Assembly (NCBI GenBank): GCA_904502025.1
Contig: CAJGDJ010000026.1
Span: forward strand, 1 to 30,707
Source of the DNA: an uncultured Muribaculaceae bacterium
GTDB lineage: Bacteria > Bacteroidota > Bacteroidia > Bacteroidales > Muribaculaceae
DNA: 30,707 nucleotides
Direction: 5' to 3'
This document shows, one piece after another, positions 1 through 8,596 of this stretch. The notes below the pieces were generated by a model. The model worked only from the letters and a program-made list of their open reading frames with translations. It ran no database searches and was not told the origin of the DNA. Each line of letters starts with the position of its first letter. The stretch's first letter is position 1. The position numbers and the translations under genes were made by a program.

Positions 1-610
1 CGAGCAGTACAGGCAAACTGCGGTTAAACTGCCCGCACAGGAAAGGGTAGAAACAGTAAAGGAAACAACAAAGCCAAAGGCCGAGCCTGTTAGGCTTAAA
101 AGTGATAACACTCCGTTTTTCTTGCGTGAGGAATTTAAACCGAACGTACCGATAAAAAAGGAAATTGACGTTAATATAATAAAAGAAGAAAAAGCAGATC
201 CTAAACCGGAGATTGTTGAAAAGAAGGAAACACCTGTTTTAACAAATAAAGAAAACGAAAAGGAATATTCGCCAAAAGAAGAAATTAAACTTATTGGCGA
301 AGCCTTTAACACCTATATAATTGTTCAAAAGGGTGACGTTATCTTTTTGATAGATAAACATGCTGCACACGAGCGGATTCTTTTTAACAAATTAAAATCA
401 AGTCACGTTGCCGAAAGTCAGGCATTATTGGTGCCCATAACCGTAAAGCTTGTGGGAGATGAGTATACCGCTGTGATAAACAACATATCCTTGCTTGCCG
501 ATTACGGTTTTGAGATAGAGGATTTTGGCAATGAGTCAATAGTTGTGCGTGCAATTCCTGCAATGCTTTCTAAAGAAGACGTTGAGGAAATTGTAAACAA
601 AATTAAGTAA
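1..610 (+). CDS. mutL: DNA mismatch repair protein MutL, fragment (start outside window, C-terminus truncated)
   Basis: The reading frame is open from position 2, so the true start lies upstream of the window. A low-complexity Lys/Glu/Pro-rich linker (to about position 280) is followed by the MutL C-terminal dimerisation domain, recognised by FNTYIIVQKGDVIFLIDKHA, continuing HERILF, and the later VRAIPAML segment. MutL couples MutS mismatch recognition to strand incision. Family members normally continue about 100 residues past this point, including a metal-site motif resembling CPHGRP; here the frame stops after VEEIVNKIK, so the protein is truncated. The linker style and the EAFNTYII/DKHAAHERILF wording look more like Clostridia than Bacteroidales. 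It ends 12 nt before the next gene with no visible promoter between them. It could be a genuine truncated gene, but an assembly or recombination joint is likelier. Family call is firm; taxonomic reading is inference. Confidence 0.85.
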   Translation, partial: EQYRQTAVKLPAQERVETVKETTKPKAEPVRLKSDNTPFFLREEFKPNVPIKKEIDVNIIKEEKADPKPEIVEKKETPVLTNKENEKEYSPKEEIKLIGEAFNTYIIVQKGDVIFLIDKHAAHERILFNKLKSSHVAESQALLVPITVKLVGDEYTAVINNISLLADYGFEIEDFGNESIVVRAIPAMLSKEDVEEIVNKIK

Positions 611-622
611 CAAAAACAATCA

Positions 623-1939
623 ATGGAAGAACCCAAAATTAAGGTCGGCATCATGAGTGCCGCAGAGGTTAAATTTATCCTCGACGGTGAATTCCATGTT
701 TCAGATACTACTGTCAGTGGTAGCCAAGTGGCTACCACCGATGGTAAATCTATTATTTGGAACAATAAAGAATATACCGAACTATTTTTTGAACCAGCAA
801 ACGATGAAGTTTCCTTTTGGCTTGAAGATGTGACCATTGGGGTGAACTTCCACTGGGAGCGTAAAGAAAACCAACGTTTCAAAGGCGCTCTCAAACTTAT
901 CGTTGAAAATGGCAAAATCACACCTATTAATATATTAGGTGTTGAAGATTATCTTTTGAGTGTAATTTCGTCAGAAATGAGTGCAACTGCTTCGCTTGAA
1001 TTGCTCAAAGCTCATGCTGTTATCTCTCGTAGCTGGTTGTTGGCTCAAATTGATAAAAACAAACGCATCGTTGATGCAGGCGAACAATATTCGGCTGTAG
1101 AAAAAACATCAGACGATGAGATGATTAAGTGGTATGACCGAGAAGACCACATCAATTTTGATGTGTGTGCCGATGACCACTGCCAACGTTACCAAGGTAT
1201 CACTCGTGCATCTACTCCCGAAGTAGCTAAAGCTATAGAAGCTACTCGTGGTCAAGTGTTGATGGACGGAGAGAACCTTTGTGATGCTCGTTTCTCTAAA
1301 TGCTGTGGTGGTGTTTATGAGGAATTTGAAAACTGCTGGGAACCTATTCATTATGACTATCTTGCAGCTCGTCGAGATGGCGAAAATGAAACGGATTTCC
1401 CCGACTTGACTATCGAAGAAAATGCTCGTGAATGGATTTTGACTCGTCCTGAAGCTCATTGCAATACTTCTGACGCTGAAATCCTTTCGCAAGTTCTAAA
1501 TAACTACGACCAAGAAACTACCGACTTCTATCGCTGGGAAGTTACTTACACTCAAGAAGAAATCTCTAAATTAGTGAAAGAACGCTCAGGCATGGACTAT
1601 GGTAATATTGTTGACCTCGAACCTATCGCTCGTGGAACTTCGGGTCGACTTTATAAACTCAAAATCGTAGGCACAAACAAAACTCTTACTATCGGTAAAG
1701 AACTTGAAATTCGTCGCACACTTTCTCCTTCTCACCTCTATAGCTCTGCTTTCGTGGTAGAAAAAGGCGAAAATGATGCAAACGGACACCCTTCAACATT
1801 CACTCTCAAAGGTGCAGGGTGGGGACATGGTGTAGGTCTTTGCCAAATTGGTGCAGCTGTAATGGGTGCTAAAGGATATAACTACAAAGAAATCCTTCTC
1901 CACTATTTCGTTGATGCTGAAATTAAAGAATTATATTAA
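623..1939 (+). CDS. SpoIID/LytB-domain protein (predicted peptidoglycan lytic transglycosylase)
   Basis: 438 residues. The SpoIID core is visible: VEDYLLSVISSEM followed by LELLKAHAVISRSW (about residues 107-138). Glu118 aligns with the catalytic Glu of SpoIID in its SEMP motif (here SEMS). His176, Cys182, His186 and Cys187 resemble the His/Cys zinc site described for clostridial SpoIID. The C-terminal signature GAGWGHGVGLCQIGAA (about 395-410) matches the GHGVGMSQ motif, with Cys in place of the usual Ser. SpoIID cleaves glycan strands stripped of stem peptides. No signal peptide or membrane segment is visible, which is odd for a wall enzyme and suggests a cytoplasmic role or an undetected export route. 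It is the first gene of the MurNAc salvage operon, 24 nt ahead of the AmpG-like permease. Start ATG at 623 chosen because the sequence begins directly with the conserved N-terminal style MEEPKIKVGI. Confidence 0.88.
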   Translation: MEEPKIKVGIMSAAEVKFILDGEFHVSDTTVSGSQVATTDGKSIIWNNKEYTELFFEPANDEVSFWLEDVTIGVNFHWERKENQRFKGALKLIVENGKITPINILGVEDYLLSVISSEMSATASLELLKAHAVISRSWLLAQIDKNKRIVDAGEQYSAVEKTSDDEMIKWYDREDHINFDVCADDHCQRYQGITRASTPEVAKAIEATRGQVLMDGENLCDARFSKCCGGVYEEFENCWEPIHYDYLAARRDGENETDFPDLTIEENAREWILTRPEAHCNTSDAEILSQVLNNYDQETTDFYRWEVTYTQEEISKLVKERSGMDYGNIVDLEPIARGTSGRLYKLKIVGTNKTLTIGKELEIRRTLSPSHLYSSAFVVEKGENDANGHPSTFTLKGAGWGHGVGLCQIGAAVMGAKGYNYKEILLHYFVDAEIKELY

Positions 1940-1963
1940 TAACTAAATAAAAAATAAGTAAAA

Positions 1964-3331
1964 ATGGCTAAAGCAACAAAACGCAATCCTTGGGCGTGGA
2001 TTCCTACGCTCTATTTTGCACAAGGGATTCCATTTATTTTCATCAATATGGTGACAATGGTTCTCTTTACTCAACTTGGTATGTCGGAAACCGACGCTAC
2101 TCTTTATACTGGTTGGCTCTATTTACCTTGGGTAATCAAACCATTCTGGGGTCCAATCGTTGACATTATTCGCACAAAACGTTGGTGGACAGTAACTATG
2201 CAAATTTGTGTTGCAGTAGGTCTTGCTGCAATCGCATTCACTCTTCCATTGCCAAACAAAGAAGAAATAGCTAATGGACTTCCTGTAAGTGCATTTATGC
2301 TTTGCTTGTTCTTCTATTTTATTACTGCATTCTGTTCAGCAACTCACGATATCGCATCAGATGGTTTCTACATGATTGCACTTAATACATCTGAACAAAG
2401 TATGTTTGTAGGTATTCGTTCTACATTCTATCGTTGTGCCAACGTGTTTGGTCAAGGTGGTCTTGTTATTCTTGCCGGACTCCTTCAAACTCAAACCGGT
2501 GATGTAGCCCTTGGTTGGAAATACACAGTAATAATTTGTGCTGCATTCTTTGCCGTTGTATCACTTTATCATGCTTTCATTCTCCCAGCTCCTGTTGCCG
2601 ATAAAGCAGTTGGTGGTCAAGATTCTAAAAAGAAATCAGTAGGTGATATCGTTAAAGAATTCTCAGGTTCGTTTGTTACTTTCTTCCAAAAGAAACATGT
2701 CATTCTTGCAATGTTGTTCATGCTTCTATATCGTCTTCCTGAAGCTCAAGTTGTGAAACTTTGTCAACCATTCCTTCTTGCCGCTCGCGAAGCTGGTGGT
2801 CTTGGTATGACTCAAACTGAAGTTGGTTTTGCATACGGTACACTTGCTATTATTGGTCTTACTATTGGTGGTATCATTGGTGGTATCGTAGCTTCTAAGG
2901 GAGGTCTTAAAAAATGGATTTGGCCAATGGCTCTCGCTACATCACTCAACTGTGTAGCTTATATTATACTTTCAAACGTACAACCTTCGTATGCTGAAAT
3001 TGGTGGTAAAGCAATAATCTTCAGTGCTATCGTTCTTGAACAATTTGCATACGGTTTTGGTTTTACAGCATTCATGCTTTATATGATGTACTTTGCAGAT
3101 GGTCCTTACAAAACATCACACTATGCTATCTGTACAGCATTCATGGCTCTTGGTATGATGCTTCCAGGTATGGCTGCCGGTTACATTAAGGAAGAACTTT
3201 TGGGTAACTCTTATATCAACTTCTTCTGGTGGGTACTTGCTTGTAACTTTGCAACATGGGCTGTAACAGCTCTTGTACGTCGTCACATCGACCCAAAATA
3301 TGGAGCTAAAGAAGTTGAAGAAAAGAAATAA
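1964..3331 (+). CDS. ampG: AmpG-like muropeptide permease (MFS)
   Basis: 455 residues with about 12-14 hydrophobic segments. The N-terminus carries the AmpG-type motif TLYFAQGIPFIFINMV and the loop WLYLPWVIKPFWGPIVDII, close to the YFxxGlP and KPxWxPxxD patterns of AmpG/acetyl-CoA transporter-like MFS proteins. AmpG imports anhydro-muropeptides into the cytoplasm. A charged loop with KKKS near residue 220 lies between the two halves. It lies 24 nt after the SpoIID gene and its TAA ends 2 nt before the namZ start, indicating co-transcription and tight coupling. The context (namZ, murK, murQ) supports a muropeptide or amino-sugar substrate, but specificity cannot be read from sequence. Other MFS sugar permeases are the alternative. 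Confidence 0.85.
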   Translation: MAKATKRNPWAWIPTLYFAQGIPFIFINMVTMVLFTQLGMSETDATLYTGWLYLPWVIKPFWGPIVDIIRTKRWWTVTMQICVAVGLAAIAFTLPLPNKEEIANGLPVSAFMLCLFFYFITAFCSATHDIASDGFYMIALNTSEQSMFVGIRSTFYRCANVFGQGGLVILAGLLQTQTGDVALGWKYTVIICAAFFAVVSLYHAFILPAPVADKAVGGQDSKKKSVGDIVKEFSGSFVTFFQKKHVILAMLFMLLYRLPEAQVVKLCQPFLLAAREAGGLGMTQTEVGFAYGTLAIIGLTIGGIIGGIVASKGGLKKWIWPMALATSLNCVAYIILSNVQPSYAEIGGKAIIFSAIVLEQFAYGFGFTAFMLYMMYFADGPYKTSHYAICTAFMALGMMLPGMAAGYIKEELLGNSYINFFWWVLACNFATWAVTALVRRHIDPKYGAKEVEEKK

Positions 3332-3333
3332 AC

Positions 3334-4581
3334 ATGATTAAATTTTTTAAGAAAATATTAGTGCTCGCCATTGCCCTTGTGGCAATGGCAGCTTCTGCTC
3401 AAGTAAAACCCGGGGTGGAAACGCTTCGTGATGGTGGATTTGAGCAGTTGAAAGGCAAACGCGTTGGTTTGATTACCAACCCAAGCGGTGTTGACAACAA
3501 TCTTGTGTCAACTATCGACATTCTTGCTGCTGCTCCCGGTGTAAAACTTACAGCACTTTATAGCCCCGAACATGGAGTGCGTGGCGATATTGCTGCCGGA
3601 GAAAAGGTTGATACATACACCGACCCCAAAACAGGTGTAACCGTATATTCATTGTATGGCAAAAATAAGAAACCATCGGCCGAAATGCTTAAAGATGTTG
3701 ATGTGCTTGTTTATGACATTCAAGACAACGGTTGTCGTTCATTCACATTCATCAGCACAATGGGCTTGTGTATGGAAGCTTGTGCCGAAAATGGTAAAGA
3801 ATTTATGGTGCTTGACCGCCCCAATCCACTTTCAGGGTTGAAAGTGGAAGGTAACCTTGTGGAAGAAGGCTTCTTCTCATTGGTAAGTCAATTTGAAATT
3901 CCTTATCTTTATGGTTTGACTCCCGGTGAACTTGCTCTTATGCTCAACGACGGAATGTTGAAAGATGGCAAGAAAACAAAATTGACTGTTGTGCCTATGA
4001 CCGGTTGGCATCGTTATATGACTTTTGAACAAACAGGTATGCCTTGGATTCTTCCTTCGCCACATCAACCATATCCTCAATCAGCCATTTATTACCCCAC
4101 AACAGGTATCATTGGTGAATTGTATTTCGTTTCGATTGGTGTAGGTTACACAATGCCTTTCCAATTGATTTGTGCTTCATGGATTGATGCAAATGAGTTT
4201 TGCAATCGTTTGAACGCATTGAATCTTAAAGGTATCATGTTCCGTCCTATTTATATCAAGCCATATTACAGCGTAGGTAAAGGCGAAAACCTTCAAGGAG
4301 TTCAACTTTATGTTACCGACGTGCTTGATTGTGATTTGACTATGGTACAATTCCATGCTATGGAAATTTTGGCAGAAATGTATCCTGACAAACGACTCCT
4401 TGACGAAGATGGTCAAGGAACATTGGGCAACCGTTGGAACATGTTTGACAAAGTGTGTGGTACTGATCAAATTCGTATCAAATTCTCTAAAAATTACAAA
4501 GTAGCCGACATCATTGACTATTGGAACAAAGATGTCGAAGCTTTCAAAGCCAAATCAGCTAAATATTATCTCTACAAATAA
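3334..4581 (+). CDS. namZ: NamZ-type exo-beta-N-acetylmuramidase (DUF1343)
   Basis: 415 residues. A signal peptide is clear: Lys-rich start MIKFFKK, hydrophobic core, likely signal-peptidase cut after ASA (residue 22). DUF1343/YbbC hallmarks follow: GLITNPSGV (45-53), YSPEHGVRG (76-84) with Glu79-His80, and VYDIQDNGCRSFTFI (126-140). NamZ of Bacillus subtilis and Tannerella releases terminal MurNAc from the non-reducing end of peptidoglycan fragments. Here it would act in the periplasm and feed MurNAc to the MurT/MurK/MurQ genes downstream. Only 2 nt separate it from the permease gene. Length and motifs are typical of the family; the enzymatic role is established for homologues and inferred here. 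Confidence 0.9.
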   Translation: MIKFFKKILVLAIALVAMAASAQVKPGVETLRDGGFEQLKGKRVGLITNPSGVDNNLVSTIDILAAAPGVKLTALYSPEHGVRGDIAAGEKVDTYTDPKTGVTVYSLYGKNKKPSAEMLKDVDVLVYDIQDNGCRSFTFISTMGLCMEACAENGKEFMVLDRPNPLSGLKVEGNLVEEGFFSLVSQFEIPYLYGLTPGELALMLNDGMLKDGKKTKLTVVPMTGWHRYMTFEQTGMPWILPSPHQPYPQSAIYYPTTGIIGELYFVSIGVGYTMPFQLICASWIDANEFCNRLNALNLKGIMFRPIYIKPYYSVGKGENLQGVQLYVTDVLDCDLTMVQFHAMEILAEMYPDKRLLDEDGQGTLGNRWNMFDKVCGTDQIRIKFSKNYKVADIIDYWNKDVEAFKAKSAKYYLYK

Positions 4582-4604
4582 AGACATAATTATATATAAT
4601 CACT

Positions 4605-7403
4605 ATGGAACTTGCTTATAAACAGTTTTTGAATGATATAAAAGGTATAGTATCTAAAGATCGTATTTATACCGATGATCTTCGCCTTTTGGCGTGGGGT
4701 ACCGATGCAGGATTCTATCGTATGATACCTCAAATCGTTATTCGTTCAAACAATGAAGAAGAAGTGTCAAAATTGTTGTCAATTGCATCGAAACATAATC
4801 TTCCTGTTACATTTCGTGCGGCTGGTACAAGCCTTTCGGGGCAAGCCATCAGTGATTCTATTTTGATTGTGGCAGGTAAGCATTGGGAAAATTATAAAAT
4901 AGGTCCCGGTGCTGAAACTATAAAACTACAGCCGGGGATTATAGGTAGCCGTGTAAACGACTACCTACGTCCCTATGGCCGTATGTTCTCGCCCGACCCA
5001 GCCTCTAAAAATTCGGCTATGGTTGGAGGTATTGTTGTAAACAATGCTTCGGGTATGAACTGTGGCACACATGCTAATAGTGACAAGATTTTGAAATCAG
5101 TACGTTTGGTATTTGCTGATGGTACTGTGCTTGACACAGGCGATGACCGTTCTCGCAAACTTTTTGCGATGAACAAACCTCAATTTATTGAAGGTATAAT
5201 GAAGTTGCGTGATGAGATTTGTGCTGACGAAGAACTTAAAAAACGCATACTTTATAAATATAGTATTAAAAACGTAACTGGATTAAACCTATTGCCTTTT
5301 GTTACATTCCGTGATCCATTTGATATTATAGCACATAGCATCGTAGGGTCGGAAGGTACGTTGGCGTTCCTCTCTGAAATAACAGTCAATACTGCTCATC
5401 TTTATCCATGCTCAGCAAGTGCGATGCTTTATTTCAGCGACTTGGAGGAAGCATGTAAGGCAGTTGTTGCAATGAAAAAAGGTCCGGTTGCCGGAGCTGA
5501 ACTTCTTGATAAAAAATCTCTCTCGGCAGTAAACGACACTACAGGAGAAGGACTCACTGCAGTTCTCACCGAAACAAAAGCCGACACTCCCGAAGAGTTG
5601 CAAAAGAATATCAACGAAATTCTTGAAATCCTCAAGCCGTTTAACCTATTCAAACCGGCTTACTTTACCGACAAACCTGAAGAATATTCTAAATATTGGA
5701 AAATTCGTTCTGGTATTTTCCCGTCGGTTGGCGGTACTCGTCCTCTTGGTACGACAGTGCTAATCGAAGACGTGGCATTCCACATCGAAGACCTTCCAAA
5801 GGCAACTGTGGAATTGCAACAATTACTTCAAGACAATGGCTATAACGATGCTTGTATCTATGGTCATGCTCTTGAAGGTAACTATCACTTTATTATATCA
5901 CAATCATTCGACTCTCAAGAAGAAATTGATCGCTATAAAGAGTTGATGTTAGCAGTTGAACGTCTTGTTGTAGATCGTTATGATGGCTCGTTGAAAGCTG
6001 AACATGGTACAGGTCGCAACATGGCTCCATTTGTAAAGAAAGAATGGGGTGAAAAGGCTTGGACAATGATGAAACGTGTCAAAGAACTTTTTGACCCACA
6101 AAATATATTAAATCCGGGTGTAATTTTCAATGATGACCCCGAATGTTACATCAAAGGATTGAAACCAATGCCTTTGACCAATCCTCATGTTGATAAATGT
6201 ATCGAATGTGGATTCTGTGAAGTGAATTGTGTAACATGTGGTTATTCAGGCTCACTTTCGGCTCGTCAACGTACCGTAGCTCAACGAGAAATCACTCGAT
6301 TGAGAACTACCGGAGAAGACCCTGCTCGATTGGCTCGCCTTGAAGAACAATTTAAGATATATGGTAATGCAACATGTGCAGGCGATGGTTTGTGTAGCGA
6401 ATCATGTCCAATGGGCAACAATACCGGCGAAATGATTCACGACCTTCGTAAAGAGGCATTGCCAAAAGGTAGCTTAGGATACAAAATTGGCGATTTCGCT
6501 GCAAAAAATCTTCACACAATTACCGGGGTGTTCCGTCCGGTGCTTTCTGCTGCAAATCTTGCCGGAGCAGTGCTTGGTGATAGTGGAGTAAATGCCATTG
6601 GCGGAGCATTAAACAAAGTGGGTGTTCCATTGTGGACTCCATCTCTACCCGGAGCATTCTATTCGGCAAAAGAACCAATTAATCCTGCCGATAAAAAAGT
6701 GGTTTATTTCCCAAGTTGTATCAATCAAACAATGGGTGTATCGCGTGAAAAAGGGAAAAAGATAGCCCCACTTGTTGATACTATAATTAAATTGTGTAAC
6801 AAGGCAGGGTATGAAGTAATATTCCCTAAAAACATGAAGAAACTTTGTTGTGGTATGATTTGGGAAAGTAAGGGTATGCCTGATATTGCTGACCGTAAAA
6901 CAGCCGAACTCGAAAAGGCATTGCTTGAAGCATCTGAAAATGGCAAATATCCGGTGCTTTGTGACCAAAGTCCATGCCTACATCGCATGCGCGACCACAT
7001 TACTTCAATGCACCTATACGAGCCGGCAGAATTTATTTATGAATTCCTTGCTCCAAATCTTGAATTTGCACCAATTGATGAGACTATTGCTGTTCATGTA
7101 ACATGTTCATTGCGTCGCATGGGATTGGCTGATAAAATCATAGCACTTGCACGCATGTGTTCTCGCAACGTAGTTGTTCCTACCGAAGTGGGTTGCTGTG
7201 GTTTCGCAGGAGATAAAGGCTTTATGATGCCCGAACTTAATAAATATGCTTTACGCAAGCTTCGCCCACAAATTGAGGCTTCGGGTGCTACTCATGGCTA
7301 TTCAAACAGCCGTACATGTGAAATAGGTCTAACCACTAATAGTGGTATCCCATATAAATCAATCGCTTATTTGGTTGATAGTTGTACAAAATCAAAAAAA
7401 TAA
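4605..7403 (+). CDS. FAD-linked / Fe-S D-lactate dehydrogenase-like oxidase (GlcD-GlcF fusion type)
   Basis: 932 residues. The N-terminal half is an FAD-binding PCMH domain: RAAGTSLSGQAI (71-82), SPDPASKN (129-136), GGIVVNNASGMNCG (141-154). A FAD-oxidase C domain follows, with HALEGNYHF and EHGTGRN (Glu466-His467). Then come two ferredoxin-like clusters, Cys532/535/538/542 and Cys591/597/601 followed by Pro. A heterodisulfide-reductase-type cysteine-rich region ends the protein (CCG at 748-750 and 864-866). This architecture belongs to respiratory 2-hydroxyacid dehydrogenases: D-lactate dehydrogenase (Dld-II), glycolate oxidase, or YdiJ-type D-2-hydroxyglutarate dehydrogenase. Because MurQ, encoded 2 kb downstream on the same strand, releases D-lactate from MurNAc-6-phosphate, D-lactate is the most economical substrate; that assignment is inference. 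It would pass electrons towards the quinone pool. Gap of 23 nt after namZ. Confidence 0.85.
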   Translation: MELAYKQFLNDIKGIVSKDRIYTDDLRLLAWGTDAGFYRMIPQIVIRSNNEEEVSKLLSIASKHNLPVTFRAAGTSLSGQAISDSILIVAGKHWENYKIGPGAETIKLQPGIIGSRVNDYLRPYGRMFSPDPASKNSAMVGGIVVNNASGMNCGTHANSDKILKSVRLVFADGTVLDTGDDRSRKLFAMNKPQFIEGIMKLRDEICADEELKKRILYKYSIKNVTGLNLLPFVTFRDPFDIIAHSIVGSEGTLAFLSEITVNTAHLYPCSASAMLYFSDLEEACKAVVAMKKGPVAGAELLDKKSLSAVNDTTGEGLTAVLTETKADTPEELQKNINEILEILKPFNLFKPAYFTDKPEEYSKYWKIRSGIFPSVGGTRPLGTTVLIEDVAFHIEDLPKATVELQQLLQDNGYNDACIYGHALEGNYHFIISQSFDSQEEIDRYKELMLAVERLVVDRYDGSLKAEHGTGRNMAPFVKKEWGEKAWTMMKRVKELFDPQNILNPGVIFNDDPECYIKGLKPMPLTNPHVDKCIECGFCEVNCVTCGYSGSLSARQRTVAQREITRLRTTGEDPARLARLEEQFKIYGNATCAGDGLCSESCPMGNNTGEMIHDLRKEALPKGSLGYKIGDFAAKNLHTITGVFRPVLSAANLAGAVLGDSGVNAIGGALNKVGVPLWTPSLPGAFYSAKEPINPADKKVVYFPSCINQTMGVSREKGKKIAPLVDTIIKLCNKAGYEVIFPKNMKKLCCGMIWESKGMPDIADRKTAELEKALLEASENGKYPVLCDQSPCLHRMRDHITSMHLYEPAEFIYEFLAPNLEFAPIDETIAVHVTCSLRRMGLADKIIALARMCSRNVVVPTEVGCCGFAGDKGFMMPELNKYALRKLRPQIEASGATHGYSNSRTCEIGLTTNSGIPYKSIAYLVDSCTKSKK

Positions 7404-7412
7404 AATTATCTG

Positions 7413-8573
7413 ATGGCAGAAGTTGTAAAAAAACAAAGTCAACGCATGCTTGCTCTTGATATTCTCCGAGGTATCACAATCGCAGGTATGATTCTTGTAA
7501 ATAATCCGGGTTCATGGGGTTATATGTATCGTCCACTTGGTCATGCCGCTTGGAATGGTTTGACTCCAACTGACCTTATTTTCCCATTTTTTATGTTTAT
7601 AATGGGTATTTCGACATTTATCTCAATGCGTAAATTCGAGTTCAAAATGTCGGGGTCGTTATTGTATAAAATTATTAAACGCACTATTGTGATTTTCGCA
7701 ATAGGTCTTGCAATTGCATGGTTCAGCAAATTATGCTATGGCTTAGCCGGTGGTAAAACTATAATTGAAGCTGTAAATTCGTTTGATACAATTCGAATTT
7801 TGGGAGTTATGCCACGTTTGGCATTATGCTATGGTGCTGCCTCAATCATTGTGTTGTTGTTACGTTGTAAGCACATCTTATGGGCAGTGGCAACATTGTT
7901 GATTGGCTATGGTGTGATATTGCTTGTTGACGATTATGGTCTTGTTTTTTCAGAACAAAACATAGTATCTGTAATAGATCAAGCTGTTCTTGGTATCGAC
8001 CACATGTATAAAGACACTATTGATGGAGTGAAACTTGCTTTTGACCCAGAAGGTTTGTTAAGCACAATACCTTCAATTGCTCATGTGTTGATAGGTTTTT
8101 GGGCTGGAATGAAGATGATGGAAGAGAAAGACATCTATATGCGTGTTAATCGTTTGTTTATCATTGGAGCTGTTTTGATGATTATTGGTTTCTTGTTTGA
8201 CTATGCAATTCCAATCAATAAAAAATTATGGACTCCAACATTTGCACTCGTAACATGTGGGTTAGCTTCTACATTCTTGGCATTGCTTATTTGGATTATA
8301 GATATTAAAGGTTATAAAAAATGGTGCCGATTCTTTGAAGCATTTGGCATAAACCCATTGTTTATGTATGTGCTTGGTGGAGTGTTGGGTATCCTTTTCG
8401 GAACGATTAAGATAGGCGACACTTCAATAAAAGGAATTGTTTATGGCGATTTCCTTGTGCCAATGCTTGGCGACCAAACTCTTGCTTCGTGTATCTATGC
8501 AATTCTATTTATTGCTCTTAACTGGTCGATTGGCTACTATTTATACAAGAATAAGATTTACATAAAAATATAA
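7413..8573 (+). CDS. murT: MurT/NagX-like membrane protein (DUF5009, HGSNAT family), candidate MurNAc transporter
   Basis: 386 residues with about 10-11 transmembrane segments. The N-terminal signature RMLALDILRGITIAGMILVN, then NPGSWGYMYRPLGHAAWNG and TPTDLIFPFFMFIMGIS, is that of the DUF5009/heparan-alpha-glucosaminide N-acetyltransferase-like family. Tannerella forsythia MurT, reported as an inner-membrane MurNAc transporter, is a member encoded next to murK and murQ, and the same order is seen here. Nine nucleotides separate it from the dehydrogenase gene, and 23 nt from the kinase gene. Family recognition is strong; transport of MurNAc rests on gene order. A membrane acyltransferase role (NagX) is the alternative. 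Confidence 0.8.
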   Translation: MAEVVKKQSQRMLALDILRGITIAGMILVNNPGSWGYMYRPLGHAAWNGLTPTDLIFPFFMFIMGISTFISMRKFEFKMSGSLLYKIIKRTIVIFAIGLAIAWFSKLCYGLAGGKTIIEAVNSFDTIRILGVMPRLALCYGAASIIVLLLRCKHILWAVATLLIGYGVILLVDDYGLVFSEQNIVSVIDQAVLGIDHMYKDTIDGVKLAFDPEGLLSTIPSIAHVLIGFWAGMKMMEEKDIYMRVNRLFIIGAVLMIIGFLFDYAIPINKKLWTPTFALVTCGLASTFLALLIWIIDIKGYKKWCRFFEAFGINPLFMYVLGGVLGILFGTIKIGDTSIKGIVYGDFLVPMLGDQTLASCIYAILFIALNWSIGYYLYKNKIYIKI

Positions 8574-8596
8574 TACAATAAAATAATACATACAAA

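Noticed and set aside
502..921. Minus-strand open frame spanning the mutL/spoIID joint
   Set aside because: Antisense to two recognised coding regions, no motif, and it crosses the suspected breakpoint.
4605..7403. Firm naming as glycolate oxidase or D-2-hydroxyglutarate dehydrogenase
   Set aside because: The domain architecture does not decide the substrate; the operon context favours D-lactate, so only a general name was used.
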